DNA from: Chryseobacterium gilvum
GTDB lineage: Bacteria; Bacteroidota; Bacteroidia; Flavobacteriales; Weeksellaceae
Length of the DNA stretch: 64,000 nucleotides
Assembly: GCF_025628965.1 (NCBI RefSeq)
Contig: NZ_JAOTEN010000001.1
Span: 496,001-560,000 of the forward strand
Direction of reading: 5' to 3'
Part shown: in pieces, positions 52,339 to 61,967 of the stretch
How the letters are laid out: every line of letters begins with the position of its first letter
Numbering within the stretch: the first letter of the stretch is position 1
Made by a program: the position numbers and the translations under genes
The notes under the pieces: model-generated
Database searches by the model: none
Seen by the model: the letters and a program-made list of their open reading frames with translations, nothing else
What the model was told of the DNA's origin: nothing

Positions 52339-53808
52339 ATGGTAAATTTCAGAAAATATATTTCAGGTATTACGGTATTGGCTTCTGGTTTTTTCTTTGC
52401 CCAATCTACCGCTACTACAGTTCTTTATTCTCAAAATTTCGACAGTCAGAAAACCAGTTTGAACCTGCCTTCACCAGTGGCAGCCATTGAAAAAGCGATT
52501 CTGTCACCCAAAGAGCTTGTAGATATCAGTGTAAATACAATGATGACAGATCCCGTGCTGAAAAATGCAAACTGGGGATTTGTAGTATACGATCCGAAGA
52601 CGAAAAAAATAATCTCTTCGTATAATGAAAACACGCCGCTTGTTCCTGCTTCCACGACAAAATTGTTAACAACAGAAACCGCTTTGAATCTGTTGGGGGA
52701 AAATTACCGTTGGATGACACAGCTTGAGTATTCAGGAAGTATCGATGAAAACGGCGTTCTTAACGGCAATCTTTATATTATAGGAAGTGGCGACCCTTCT
52801 TTAGGAACCAATAAAGCAGGAGCATGGTCTTATAAGGATATCGTCTCAGATTTTGTAAGCGGAATGTCTCGTGAAGGGATCAAAAAAGTAAATGGTGATA
52901 TTATTATTCAGACCGCGCTTTTTAAAGGAAATATCTCGAGGCTTCCGGAAAATGTGGTTTGGTTGGAAAACAACAATTATTACCTTCCGGTTGGGACTAC
53001 CCGCGAGATTAATCCGGCCAATGAAAAGCTGATTGTAAAAAAAGGGAGTAATTCAATTTCAGATAAAAAATATTTCTATGTTTCACCGTACGCCAATCAA
53101 ATGGTATTTGCTGAAAAATATGAAGGTGACGGGATTTTAACAACAAAACTACCGGATGCCCCGGCTTTTTTAGCCAATTCGTTTAAAGCCAATCTGGTAA
53201 AAAACGGAATTGCTGTAACAGGAAAAGTAACTCCCAGAATAACCGATGGAGCTCCTGAAAACAGAAAAATGATCTCAGCGTACAAATCACCTACTTTAGC
53301 AGATATCGTTTTTTATACCAATCAGCACAGTGATAATGGTTTGGCTGAAGCGTTGCTAAAAACAGTAGGTTTCCAGAAAATGGGTGATCAGACTTCTGAG
53401 TCTGGGAGAATTGTGGTAAACAATCACTTAAAAGAAGTTTCTTTCGATACGGAGGGCTTAAATTATATGGATGGAAGCGGATTATCAAGAAATAATCATG
53501 TAACGCCTATCTCTCAGGTAAAGTTTCTTACCTCTTTAATGAATGAAAAATATTATAAAACGTATCTTGCTTCTTTACCGGTAGGAGGACAATCCGGGAC
53601 GTTGAAAAGAATGTTTATCGGACAAGGAAACGGACAGATTTTTGCGAAAACAGGAACGCTGAATAAAGTGAAAGCTTTAGCGGGATATATCAAAACAAAT
53701 TCCGGTAAAACACTGGTCTTCTCATTGTTAGTTAATAATTATTCGGGTTCGGTAGATCAGGTAAAAAGCAAAATGGAAAAAATTCTCCAGCCTGCTTTGG
53801 ATCTCTAA
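52339..53808 (+). CDS. dacB: D-alanyl-D-alanine carboxypeptidase/endopeptidase, PBP4 (peptidase S13)
   Basis: Periplasmic peptidoglycan-modifying enzyme with a signal peptide (cleavage near FFFA|Q, about 22) and 489 aa. The three S13 motifs are present: Ser105 and Lys108 in PASTTK, the SDN motif in NQHSDNGLAEALL and KTG in FAKTGTLNKVKALAGY. The large insert between motifs 1 and 2 is typical of PBP4-type (class C, DacB) proteins. It trims pentapeptide stems and can cleave cross-links. It has a TAnnTTTG promoter element and a strong terminator, so is probably monocistronic. Confidence 0.92.
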   Translation: MVNFRKYISGITVLASGFFFAQSTATTVLYSQNFDSQKTSLNLPSPVAAIEKAILSPKELVDISVNTMMTDPVLKNANWGFVVYDPKTKKIISSYNENTPLVPASTTKLLTTETALNLLGENYRWMTQLEYSGSIDENGVLNGNLYIIGSGDPSLGTNKAGAWSYKDIVSDFVSGMSREGIKKVNGDIIIQTALFKGNISRLPENVVWLENNNYYLPVGTTREINPANEKLIVKKGSNSISDKKYFYVSPYANQMVFAEKYEGDGILTTKLPDAPAFLANSFKANLVKNGIAVTGKVTPRITDGAPENRKMISAYKSPTLADIVFYTNQHSDNGLAEALLKTVGFQKMGDQTSESGRIVVNNHLKEVSFDTEGLNYMDGSGLSRNNHVTPISQVKFLTSLMNEKYYKTYLASLPVGGQSGTLKRMFIGQGNGQIFAKTGTLNKVKALAGYIKTNSGKTLVFSLLVNNYSGSVDQVKSKMEKILQPALDL

Positions 53809-53826
53809 GATATTTTTAAAACATAT

Positions 53827-53861
53827 AAAACCTTTTAATCGCTGATTGAAAGGTTTTTTTT
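53827..53861 (+). terminator. Rho-independent terminator
   Basis: Stem AAAACCTTTTAATC / GATTGAAAGGTTTT (one G-U pair) with GCT loop and a T run after dacB. Confidence 0.88.
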
Positions 53862-53886
53862 ATCTTTAATGTTTAATTCTCAGATT

Positions 53887-55806
53887 ATGAAAAAACTTTA
53901 CTTACTGTGTTTAAGTCTATTGGCATTTCACGGAGTGTTTGCTCAGGAAAATATCGAAATGAAAGGCTTGATTGCAAAAGAAATGAAATCTTATGCACAT
54001 AAAATGACAGCTTATAACAATAATCCAAATACATTAAACTACGATTTACAGTATCAAAGGATGAATCTGTCGTTGAATCCTTCAGTATATCTGGTTTCAG
54101 GATCAGTTACTTCCCATTTCAAACCTTCTCAGAGCATGAGCAGCATTTACTTTGATTTTACTAATGCTTTGACGGTTTCCCAGGTACAGTATCACGGTCA
54201 AAATATTGCTTTTCAGCAGCTTCCCACTCAGGAAATTAAAATAGATTTTCCGGCATCAGTCTCAGCAAATGTATTAGATTCATTGACGATCAATTACGGA
54301 GGAACGCCTCCAATGACCTATAATGCGTTTTTTACGTCTACCCAAAATGGGAATCCTATTCTTTCAACATTAAGCGAGCCTTACGGCGCACAGGATTGGT
54401 TCCCTACCAAACAAAGCCTGAATGATAAAATTGAGAGATTTGATTTTAAAATCACGACTCCATCACAATATAATGTGGCGGCCAACGGAAAGCTGATGTC
54501 TGAAACTATTTTAGGAAACGGGCAAAAATTAACTTTCTGGAGAACCATGTACCCTACGGCAGCCTATCTTATCGCATTGTCAATTACCAATTATGTAAAA
54601 ATTAACGATACAATGGGAACTCCGCCTTTTCCATTCGTCAATTATGTATATCCTGCAACATCGGCTAATACTCTAAGTATGGCCAATATCGACTGGACGA
54701 AACAAGTCATGAATACCTACGAAACCTATTTTGGGGCGTATCCTTTCCGGAATGAAAAATACGGTCACATGGAATTTCAGGCGGGTGGCGGAATGGAACA
54801 TCAGACTATGTCATCCATGGCGGGCTGGAGCAAGCAGTTGATTGCTCATGAATTGGCGCATCAATGGTTCGGAGATAAAGTAACCTGCGGTATCTGGAAC
54901 GACATCTGGCTCAATGAAGGGTTTGCAACTTTTGGAGAGCACGTAGCCAACGAAAAATTAATTCTTACCAATCCTCAGTTTCTAAGTTACTTATTAGATC
55001 AGAAAAATTATATCACCAGTGTTGCAGGAGGAAGCGTATACGTTTCTGATGCCAATCTGGGAAGTGTAGGGACTATTTTTGACGGTCGATTGACCTACGC
55101 AAAAGGAGGGTATGCCGTAAGAATGATCAAATGGATTTTGGGAGACACCGTATTTTATCAGGCTTTAAAAGATTATCACGCAAGACCGAATTTAGCATAT
55201 AATTATGTGAAAACTGCCGACTTTAATGCTTCTTTATTACAATCTACCGGAAAAGATTTTACAGAGTTCTTTAATGACTGGATTTATGGACAGGGATATC
55301 CCACATACACCATCAAGTGGAAACAGACCGGAAGCCAGATTACATTCAAAGCTTCACAAATACAAAGCCATCCTTCTGTAAGCTTTTTTGAAATGCCATT
55401 ACCGGTGAAAGTAAACGGGACGGGAGGACAAGTGGCATATTTTGCTTTAAATAATACTTTTAATGACCAATATTTTGTAGAATCTGTACCTTTCACGGTT
55501 TCCAGTGTAGAGTTTAATTACGAATATCAGATTATTGAAAAAAATTCTACCGTTGCGCAGGATAATTCATTGAGCACATCAGATGTTACCAAAGAAGAAT
55601 TTTCAGTATATCCGATTCCCGCAAAAAATGAGCTGAATGTGCGTGGAATTTCAAAATCTACGGAATTCGCAATCTATTCAGCGGATGGTAGATTAGTGGA
55701 GAACGGAGTATTTCAACCACAGTTGCCGATCAATATCTCAGAGCTGGTTCCGGGAATATACATTTTTAAAATAAATGATAAGAATATAAAATTCTCAAAA
55801 AAATAA
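53887..55806 (+). CDS. secreted M1 family metallopeptidase with T9SS type A tail
   Basis: Gluzincin aminopeptidase of family M1, 639 aa from the chosen ATG (MKKLYLLCLSLLAFHGVFAQ; six upstream in-frame codons are rejected because the signal peptide starts here). Beta-sandwich N-terminal domain (about 40-250). The catalytic domain has GGMEHQTMSS (a GxMEN-like substrate motif, with Q after GGMEH), HELAHQW with His321, Glu322 and His325, and the third zinc ligand Glu344 in NEGFA. A C-terminal beta domain precedes the T9SS type A sorting domain (about 560-639, YPIPAKNELNV, ending FSKK). It probably releases N-terminal residues from peptides outside the cell, complementing the M36 endopeptidase. 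Confidence 0.92.
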   Translation: MKKLYLLCLSLLAFHGVFAQENIEMKGLIAKEMKSYAHKMTAYNNNPNTLNYDLQYQRMNLSLNPSVYLVSGSVTSHFKPSQSMSSIYFDFTNALTVSQVQYHGQNIAFQQLPTQEIKIDFPASVSANVLDSLTINYGGTPPMTYNAFFTSTQNGNPILSTLSEPYGAQDWFPTKQSLNDKIERFDFKITTPSQYNVAANGKLMSETILGNGQKLTFWRTMYPTAAYLIALSITNYVKINDTMGTPPFPFVNYVYPATSANTLSMANIDWTKQVMNTYETYFGAYPFRNEKYGHMEFQAGGGMEHQTMSSMAGWSKQLIAHELAHQWFGDKVTCGIWNDIWLNEGFATFGEHVANEKLILTNPQFLSYLLDQKNYITSVAGGSVYVSDANLGSVGTIFDGRLTYAKGGYAVRMIKWILGDTVFYQALKDYHARPNLAYNYVKTADFNASLLQSTGKDFTEFFNDWIYGQGYPTYTIKWKQTGSQITFKASQIQSHPSVSFFEMPLPVKVNGTGGQVAYFALNNTFNDQYFVESVPFTVSSVEFNYEYQIIEKNSTVAQDNSLSTSDVTKEEFSVYPIPAKNELNVRGISKSTEFAIYSADGRLVENGVFQPQLPINISELVPGIYIFKINDKNIKFSKK

Positions 55807-55833
55807 TATCACTTTCAGGTATATATAAATTAC

Positions 55834-55867
55834 AATGCCGTTTCATACGATTGAAACGGCTTTTTTT
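55834..55867 (+). terminator. Rho-independent terminator
   Basis: Stem GCCGTTTCA / TGAAACGGC with a 6-nt loop and seven T after the M1 peptidase gene. The kbl promoter region begins right behind it. Confidence 0.9.
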
Positions 55868-55899
55868 ATTAAATTAGCACATCCTAAAATTAATTAAAA

Positions 55900-57096
55900 A
55901 TGATCTCTGAAAAATATCTTGAAAATTTACAGAACGAACTGAAAAATATCGAAAACGACGGGCTTTTTAAAAAAGAAAGAATCATCACTTCTCAGCAAAG
56001 TGCAGAAATTGAAGCCAACGGAAAGAAATTATTAAACTTTTGCGCAAATAATTATCTGGGATTATCCAATCATCCGGAAGTAATGAAAGCGTCTCAGGAT
56101 ATGATCGCTTCTCATGGGTATGGCATGTCGTCGGTTCGTTTTATCTGTGGAACTCAGGATATTCACAAACAGCTGGAAGAGAAAATTGCCCAGTTTTTAG
56201 GTTTGGAAGACACTATTTTATACGCTGCATGTTTTGACGCCAACGGTGGTGTTTTCGAGCCTTTATTTACAGAAGAAGATGCCATTATTTCAGATGAACT
56301 GAATCATGCCTCGATTATTGACGGAGTCCGTTTGTGTAAAGCAGCGAGATACCGGTATAAAAACAACAATATGGAAGATCTGGAAGCACAGTTAATTGCC
56401 GCTTCTGAAAAAAACCACCGTTTTAAAATCATCGTTACAGACGGTGTTTTCTCAATGGACGGAATCGTTGCAGACTTAAAAGGAGTTTGTGATCTGGCCG
56501 ATAAATATAATGCTTTGGTTATGGTCGATGATTCTCACGCAACCGGTTTCATTGGAAAAACAGGTCGCGGAACGCATGAAGCTAATGAAGTTATGGGAAG
56601 AGTAGATATTATTACTTCCACACTAGGAAAGGCTTTAGGCGGTGCTTTAGGCGGTTTCACTTCCGGTAAAAAAGAGATCATCGATATGCTGAGACAGCGT
56701 TCTCGTCCGTATTTGTTTTCCAATTCACTGGCTCCGGGAATTGTGGGTGCAGCCTTGAAAGTTTTGGATATGATTTCTGATGATACTTCGCTGAGAGACC
56801 AGGTAATGGAAAATGCAGAATATTTCAGAAAAGAAATGAAAGCTAAAGGGTTTGATATTCCTGATGGTGATGCCGCAATTGTTCCGGTGATGCTTTATGA
56901 CGCGCCGCTTGCTCAGAAAATGGCAGAGAAATTAATGGATGAAGGGATTTATGTAATCGGATTTTTCTATCCTGTTGTTCCGAAAGGAAAGTCGAGAATC
57001 AGAGTTCAGCTTTCTGCCGCTCATACGAGAGCACATTTGGATAAAGCCATTGCCGCATTCGAAAAAGTAGGAAAAGAATTAAATGTAATTTCTTAA
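55900..57096 (+). CDS. kbl: glycine C-acetyltransferase (2-amino-3-ketobutyrate CoA ligase)
   Basis: PLP enzyme that interconverts glycine plus acetyl-CoA and 2-amino-3-ketobutyrate in threonine catabolism, 398 aa, close to the length of E. coli KBL. The PLP lysine is Lys244 in [13 protein letters not shown], the same residue number as the E. coli enzyme. [19 protein letters not shown] and [12 protein letters not shown] are conserved cofactor and substrate motifs. The alternative in the alpha-oxoamine synthase family (BioF, HemA, serine palmitoyltransferase) is less likely given this sequence. No threonine dehydrogenase gene is in the window. TAAATTAG at 55870-55877 is a possible -7 variant. 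Confidence 0.93.
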   Translation: MISEKYLENLQNELKNIENDGLFKKERIITSQQSAEIEANGKKLLNFCANNYLGLSNHPEVMKASQDMIASHGYGMSSVRFICGTQDIHKQLEEKIAQFLGLEDTILYAACFDANGGVFEPLFTEEDAIISDELNHASIIDGVRLCKAARYRYKNNNMEDLEAQLIAASEKNHRFKIIVTDGVFSMDGIVADLKGVCDLADKYNALVMVDDSHATGFIGKTGRGTHEANEVMGRVDIITSTLGKALGGALGGFTSGKKEIIDMLRQRSRPYLFSNSLAPGIVGAALKVLDMISDDTSLRDQVMENAEYFRKEMKAKGFDIPDGDAAIVPVMLYDAPLAQKMAEKLMDEGIYVIGFFYPVVPKGKSRIRVQLSAAHTRAHLDKAIAAFEKVGKELNVIS

Positions 57097-57117
57097 ATTA
57101 TATAATTTAACGGCTTC

Positions 57118-57648
57118 ATGAAGAAACTATTCTTTATACTCAGTTTTATCTGTATTCAAAATATATCTGCACAAAACATCATGGATCTTGATCTAAAAAA
57201 TGTGGAGTTGCAGGGCATGAAGCCGGTAAAGATCAACCAGGAAATGAGAGAGGCAGGAATTACCAATATTCCTTTTGTGACTGAAAATCCCCAAGTTATT
57301 TCTAAAATTGTCAGTGAAAAAATCGCCCCGAAAGTGAAAAAGCTGTATGCTTATATTTTTTCTGATCCGAAAGATGACCTTAATGACGGCGGAGTGTATA
57401 TTTATCAGTTTAATTCTAAAAAAGACCTTGACGGATATATTGCTGAAAATTTTGAGCAGTCCAATTACAGGGTTTTGGTAAAAGATCTGTTTTATATCAG
57501 AATCTGGAGTGATTACGGATACAATATTAAAGGTAAGGAAAACAGTGACGACCATTTAAATAAGCTGGAAAAATATTACCTCAAGTTGGGGGCGAGAAAA
57601 ATTCAGCTAAAGCCCGATGAGTCTGTTATGGAAAGTACTGCAGATTAA
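57118..57648 (+). CDS. secreted hypothetical protein
   Basis: A 176-aa protein with a signal peptide (MKKLFFILSFICIQNISA|Q). The mature part has no domain I can name. It contains a YAYIFSDPKDDLNDGGVYIYQF strand-turn block and a charged C-terminal helix (about 140-170). It begins 21 nt after kbl and ends 5 nt before the next small gene, so it may belong to a transcript that runs into hemJ and gldFG. I do not recognise a function. Confidence 0.75.
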   Translation: MKKLFFILSFICIQNISAQNIMDLDLKNVELQGMKPVKINQEMREAGITNIPFVTENPQVISKIVSEKIAPKVKKLYAYIFSDPKDDLNDGGVYIYQFNSKKDLDGYIAENFEQSNYRVLVKDLFYIRIWSDYGYNIKGKENSDDHLNKLEKYYLKLGARKIQLKPDESVMESTAD

Positions 57649-57653
57649 AAATA

Positions 57654-58103
57654 ATGATTTTCAAATCAAAATATACCATCGTATTTTCAAAATCCAGAGA
57701 AAGTATTTTAAAAAATCTTGAAAACAGCATATTTACTGGTTTTCCTGATTATGCCGGTAAGTATTTTACAGGAATTGTGGATAAAAAAGGATTTAGATTA
57801 AAATTAATGGAACAAGATCATTTAGTATTTAAAGGAAAACTCATTAATGATGAAAATCAGAAAAACACAATTAAATTATCTGTAAGATTAGATTTTTATC
57901 GGCTATTGCTTATTATTCTTATCATATGTTTTCTGGTAGTAAGCAACAATGGGAATTATTTTATTTTGTCTGCTTATATTATGATCGCAGTATTTTTAGG
58001 GTACAAAAATTATAAAAGTTCACAAAAAGTAAAAGAGTTGTTTTTTCATTATCTGAAAAAGATTGATCCTGATTATAAAATTATTTCTAATACATCTTAT
58101 TGA
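57654..58103 (+). CDS. hypothetical membrane protein
   Basis: A 149-aa protein with a soluble N-terminal part (about 1-80) and two adjacent hydrophobic segments (about 82-98, LLLIILIICFLVVSNNG, and 99-117, YFILSAYIMIAVFLGYK) forming a hairpin, then a short basic C-terminal helix. It lies 5 nt after the preceding gene and 3 nt before hemJ, so all are one operon. I do not recognise a family. Confidence 0.7.
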   Translation: MIFKSKYTIVFSKSRESILKNLENSIFTGFPDYAGKYFTGIVDKKGFRLKLMEQDHLVFKGKLINDENQKNTIKLSVRLDFYRLLLIILIICFLVVSNNGNYFILSAYIMIAVFLGYKNYKSSQKVKELFFHYLKKIDPDYKIISNTSY

Positions 58104-58106
58104 TTA

Positions 58107-58655
58107 ATGCTGTATACTATCATAAAAGCACTGCATATTATCTTCATGGTAAGCTATTTTGCGGGAATTTTCTACCTCGTGCGGATTTTTGTGTATTATA
58201 AAGATACCGATGAATTTTCAGCTGAGAAAAAGACAATTCTCAGGGAACAATATACATTTATGGCCAGAAGACTATGGAATATCATCACCGTTCCGGCAGG
58301 AGTTATAATGACCATTTGCGGATTGATCATGATTTTTCTGAATTCCGGGCTGTTGCAAACACCTTGGTTTCATTTAAAACTTACTTTTTTAGTGGGTTTG
58401 GCGTTATATCATTACTGGTGTTGGAAAAAAGTGCAGCAATTGGTCATGCTCAACGGAAACACCCTGGAAACAGCCAATATAAAGCTGAGACAGGCCAATG
58501 AAATCGCTACATTCATCTTGTTTTTAGTAGTATTTACCGTAATTTTGAAGTCTTCTGTGATCGAATACTGGTGGCAGCTGATAACAGGATTTATTGTTCT
58601 GGTGTTTTTAATCATGATGACTGTAAAACTGGTCAATAAAAGAAAGAAAAAATAA
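58107..58655 (+). CDS. hemJ: protoporphyrinogen oxidase HemJ (UPF0093/CopD-like)
   Basis: Membrane protein of the HemJ family, 182 aa, which oxidises protoporphyrinogen IX to protoporphyrin IX in heme synthesis in organisms lacking HemG/HemY. Four or five helices are visible. The conserved His10 in KALHIIFMVSYFAG, Arg and Glu in the first loop and the WFHLKL motif fit the family. The alternative label CopD family is less specific. It is packed between two small uncharacterised genes and gldF, 46 nt before gldF. Confidence 0.85.
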   Translation: MLYTIIKALHIIFMVSYFAGIFYLVRIFVYYKDTDEFSAEKKTILREQYTFMARRLWNIITVPAGVIMTICGLIMIFLNSGLLQTPWFHLKLTFLVGLALYHYWCWKKVQQLVMLNGNTLETANIKLRQANEIATFILFLVVFTVILKSSVIEYWWQLITGFIVLVFLIMMTVKLVNKRKKK

Positions 58656-58700
58656 TATGCTTAAAGCTGTAGGTTATAGCTTACAGCAAAATTAAAAACT

Positions 58701-59429
58701 ATGATTGCAATTTTTAAAAAAGAACTTTGGAGTTATTTCGGAAACTGGAGCGCATGGGTTATTATTGCGGCATTCAGTCTGATCACCACATTGTTTTTGT
58801 TTTTTTTCGAAAACGATTTTAATATTTTCGATATCGGGATGGCTTCTTTACAGAGTTATTTCGTCCTGGTTCCGTGGCTGTTAATGTTTATCATTCCTGC
58901 ACTTTCGATGCGAACTTTTGCGGAAGAACAGCAGACCGGAACTTTATACTGGCTTTTCTCGCAGCCTTTGAAGATACCGGAGCTGGTTTTCGGGAAATTT
59001 CTTTCCGTTTGGGTTGTAGGGATTTTATGTCTCATTCCTTCCCTGATTTATCTTTATACCGTTTATGTTTTAGGTGTTCCGGAAGGGAATATTGATCTGG
59101 GAATGACGTTTGGAAGCTATTTGGGATTAATTATTCTCATTGCAGCATTTTCGGGAGTAGGAGTTTTGGCTTCTTCCCTTTCTCAGAATCAGATCATGGC
59201 GTATTTGCTGGGTGTTTTTATGTGTTTCATCCTGTATTTCGGGATAGAGCAGTTAGCCAGTTATAAATTGCTGGGCGGCGCAGATTTTATTTTGCAGAAT
59301 ATTGGTTTTTATCAGCACTTTTTAGGGTTTACAAGAGGCCTGATCGATTTTAAAGACCTTGCTTATTTTGTATTTGTAACCGGTCTTAGTTTAGCATTAT
59401 CCAATCATTTTATTAATAAAAAGAAGTAA
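58701..59429 (+). CDS. gldF: gliding motility ABC transporter permease GldF
   Basis: ABC-2-type permease of 242 aa, one part of the GldAFG transporter associated with gliding in Flavobacterium johnsoniae. The N terminus MIAIFKKELWSYFGNWSAWV and RTFAEEQQTGTLYWLFSQPLK are typical of GldF. About six membrane helices are visible. gldG follows 4 nt later. The ATPase subunit gldA is not in the window. In some non-gliding Bacteroidota these genes are kept, so their presence does not prove motility. Confidence 0.92.
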   Translation: MIAIFKKELWSYFGNWSAWVIIAAFSLITTLFLFFFENDFNIFDIGMASLQSYFVLVPWLLMFIIPALSMRTFAEEQQTGTLYWLFSQPLKIPELVFGKFLSVWVVGILCLIPSLIYLYTVYVLGVPEGNIDLGMTFGSYLGLIILIAAFSGVGVLASSLSQNQIMAYLLGVFMCFILYFGIEQLASYKLLGGADFILQNIGFYQHFLGFTRGLIDFKDLAYFVFVTGLSLALSNHFINKKK

Positions 59430-59433
59430 AAAC

Positions 59434-61101
59434 ATGAAGAAGATATCATTCAAATCTCCGTTCGGGATTTTACTGTTTGTCATTGTACCGTTGACCCTGA
59501 TTTTAGTCATTTCAGGAATCAGATTGGATTTAACCAAAGAAAAAAGATATACGCTTTCAGAAAGTACGATCAAAGTGTTAGAATCGGTAAAAAAACCGGT
59601 TACTGTTGATGTTTACCTTGAAGGGGATTTCCCGGCAAGCTTTAAGCAGCTTCAGAGTGAGACCAAATTTATGCTTGAAGAATTCAGAAAAATAAATCCG
59701 AAAATAGATTTTAAATTCATTGATCCCATTAAAACAAAAATGTCTCAGGACACTTTGATGGCAATGGGAATGCAGCCTTCCATCCTTCCGGACATCAAAG
59801 ACGGAAAGGTTTCACAAATCACACTGTTTCCGTATGCAGTGGTAAAATATGATAAAAGAGGAGTATCCATTCCATTGGTAGTGCAGCAAACCAATATTAA
59901 TGCAGACGATCAGTTAAGAAAATCCATTGAAAATCTTGAATATAATTTAGCATCAAATATTAAAACCGTTGCCACCGATAAAAGAAAGAAAATTGGAATT
60001 CTGGTTAATCAGGACGAGTTGAGACCGGAAGAATTTCAAGGTTTTATGAATCTGGCGCTGGAAAGCTACGATGCAGGTCCTATTATTCCTAAAAATAATG
60101 TAGAGCTTACTTTAGAAGACCTTCCGCTTTTGAAAAGAATGAGTGCTCTGGTGATTGCAAAACCAAGAAAAGCTTTTACGGATAATGAAAAAGTAATATT
60201 AGACCAATACATCATGAATGGCGGAAAAACGCTTTGGATGATTGACGCTGTGAATGCTGAAATGGATACTTTGACCAGATCCAAAAAAGTGATGCCGTTT
60301 CCGGTGGATATGAATATGACCGATTTCTTTTTCAATTACGGGTTAAGAATCAATCCGGCATTGGTAAAAGACGTAAAGAAATTTGCTTTATTAAAGCTGG
60401 TTACCGGTGAAGTAGGCGGAAATCCGCAGTATTCAAGCTTGCCGTGGCCTTATTTTCCGTTGGGAATTGCTGAAAATGATAATCCGATTACCAAAAATAT
60501 CAACCCGGTAAAATTTGAATTTCCAACCTCTATTGATACACTGGGCGGAAGAAAATTCAAAACAAAAGTACTCTTTGAATCCAGCGAAAGAACTTTGCTG
60601 AAGCAGGTGCCCAATTATGTTGAGCTGAAGGAAATTGCCAGTGTCGACAGTCTCGGACAAATGGAAAAACCAAGCACACCAAAGATTTTTGCGGTCGCTC
60701 TGGAAGGAAAATTCTCTTCAGCATATGCTTCAAGAATCGAAAGAAAATCGTATCCCGGATTTAAATCTCAAAGTCCGGACAATAAAATGATCGTCATCGC
60801 AGATGGGGATATTGGAAGAAATAAAGTCATGAAAGGCCAGGCTTTGCCTTTAGGTGTTGATATGCTTACAGATGAGCAGTTCGGGAACGAACAGTTTTTA
60901 AGAAACGCATTGGATTATCTATTAGATGACAGTAATTTAATTGATCTAAGAAACCGCAACATAGAAGAACGCCTTCTTGACCGTCACCGCATTGCCGATG
61001 AAAAAACAAAATGGCAGTGGATCAACTTGCTGCTGCCTTTAGTCATCATCGGGCTTTTGGGAGGTTTATTCTTCTGGATGAGGAAAAAGAAATTTGCATA
61101 G
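59434..61101 (+). CDS. gldG: gliding motility ABC transporter substrate-binding-like protein GldG
   Basis: A 555-aa protein with one N-terminal helix (about 11-29, GILLFVIVPLTLILVISG), a large extracytoplasmic domain of the DUF7088/ABC-type uncharacterised family (about 40-515) and one C-terminal helix (about 529-548, INLLLPLVIIGLLGGLFFWM). RLDLTKEKRYTLSESTIKVL after the first helix is a typical GldG start. It begins 4 nt after gldF, so the two are translationally linked. A very strong terminator follows immediately. Confidence 0.93.
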   Translation: MKKISFKSPFGILLFVIVPLTLILVISGIRLDLTKEKRYTLSESTIKVLESVKKPVTVDVYLEGDFPASFKQLQSETKFMLEEFRKINPKIDFKFIDPIKTKMSQDTLMAMGMQPSILPDIKDGKVSQITLFPYAVVKYDKRGVSIPLVVQQTNINADDQLRKSIENLEYNLASNIKTVATDKRKKIGILVNQDELRPEEFQGFMNLALESYDAGPIIPKNNVELTLEDLPLLKRMSALVIAKPRKAFTDNEKVILDQYIMNGGKTLWMIDAVNAEMDTLTRSKKVMPFPVDMNMTDFFFNYGLRINPALVKDVKKFALLKLVTGEVGGNPQYSSLPWPYFPLGIAENDNPITKNINPVKFEFPTSIDTLGGRKFKTKVLFESSERTLLKQVPNYVELKEIASVDSLGQMEKPSTPKIFAVALEGKFSSAYASRIERKSYPGFKSQSPDNKMIVIADGDIGRNKVMKGQALPLGVDMLTDEQFGNEQFLRNALDYLLDDSNLIDLRNRNIEERLLDRHRIADEKTKWQWINLLLPLVIIGLLGGLFFWMRKKKFA

Positions 61102-61139
61102 AAACAAAAAAGAGAAACCTAGGTTTCTCTTTTTTGTTT
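61102..61139. terminator. bidirectional Rho-independent terminator
   Basis: A perfect 19-bp palindrome (AAACAAAAAAGAGAAACCT and its complement) between convergent gldG and the SDR gene. Confidence 0.9.
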
Positions 61140-61154
61140 TAAATCGCGATAAAT

Positions 61155-61892
61155 CTACCACGGGCTAATTCCCGTTTCGTCTTCAATATCATTGCTGAAA
61201 AACTGTCCTGTCGGTGCATTGTCGTCGGTTGCAGTATGTTTTACGATAAAGCTTGCGGCGCTTTCTACAGAACCGGGGCCGCTGTGCGCGTTAAAATCGG
61301 TTGCCGTATAACCGGGATCAATCGCATTTACTTTAAAAGGGAGATCTCTCAGTTCATACGCCAAGACAATAGTATATGCATTTAACGCTGATTTTGAAGT
61401 TCCGTAAGCGGCAGTTTTTACATGATAATATTTCCAGGTAGGATCACTGTGAAGCGTCAAAGAGCCCAATCCGGAAGTAATGTTGCTGATTCTGGGGCTG
61501 TCAGATTTTTTAAGAAGGTCCAGAAAGGCCTGTGTTACGCTGATCACCCCAAAAAAGTTGGTATCAAAGACCGTCTGAATATCTTCAATAGAAACTTCTG
61601 CGGCAGTCTGCGGATTTACCCCAAGAACTCCTGCGTTATTGATCAGGATATCCAGCTTGCCCTGTTCCTGGTCAACGATTTTTCTGGCTGCATAAATTGA
61701 TGCCGAATCGGTAACGTCAATAGCGATTGCTTTGATGTTTTGAAACCCTTTTTCTGTAAGTTCTTTCACCGTAGCTTTTCCTTTTTCAAGATCACGGCTT
61801 CCGAGATAGACAAAAAATCCTTTTTCTGAAAGTTGTTTGGCGGTTTCAAGGCCAATGCTTCTGTTGGCTCCTGTAATGAGTACTGATTTCAT
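61155..61892 (-). CDS. SDR family oxidoreductase
   Basis: NAD(P)-dependent short-chain dehydrogenase/reductase, 245 aa. Cofactor motif TGANRSIG at 7-14 (Arg in place of the usual Gly at the fifth position), INNAGVLG at 84-91, and the catalytic set Ser140, Tyr163 and Lys167 (YGTSK). The arginine at the motif suggests NADPH use, but this is inference. It lies downstream of a Crp/Fnr-type regulator on the same strand, with a 75-nt gap holding the operator-like repeat. The substrate is not predictable. Confidence 0.88.
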   Translation of the reverse strand: MKSVLITGANRSIGLETAKQLSEKGFFVYLGSRDLEKGKATVKELTEKGFQNIKAIAIDVTDSASIYAARKIVDQEQGKLDILINNAGVLGVNPQTAAEVSIEDIQTVFDTNFFGVISVTQAFLDLLKKSDSPRISNITSGLGSLTLHSDPTWKYYHVKTAAYGTSKSALNAYTIVLAYELRDLPFKVNAIDPGYTATDFNAHSGPGSVESAASFIVKHTATDDNAPTGQFFSNDIEDETGISPW

Positions 61893-61944
61893 ATTTTTTG
61901 TTTTAATTAATGAAGCAAAATTCCGTCAATTAAAAATAAGATCA

Positions 61945-61960
61945 TTTGTCATTTGGCAAA
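61945..61960. promoter_or_regulatory. operator-like site, copy 1 (before the SDR gene)
   Basis: TTTGTCATTTGGCAAA is an imperfect palindrome (TTTG[T/C]CA half-sites). It lies 53 nt before the SDR start, six bases from a minus-strand TATTTTTA -7-like element (61931-61938), and overlaps a possible -33 element. A near-identical copy lies upstream of the adjacent regulator gene. Confidence 0.65.
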
Positions 61961-61967
61961 AAGCGAT

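Noticed and set aside
58656..58700. Hairpin-like GCTGTA...TACAGC between hemJ and gldF as a terminator
   Set aside because: Only a 6-bp stem with no T tract in a 45-nt gap inside a probable operon; too weak to call.
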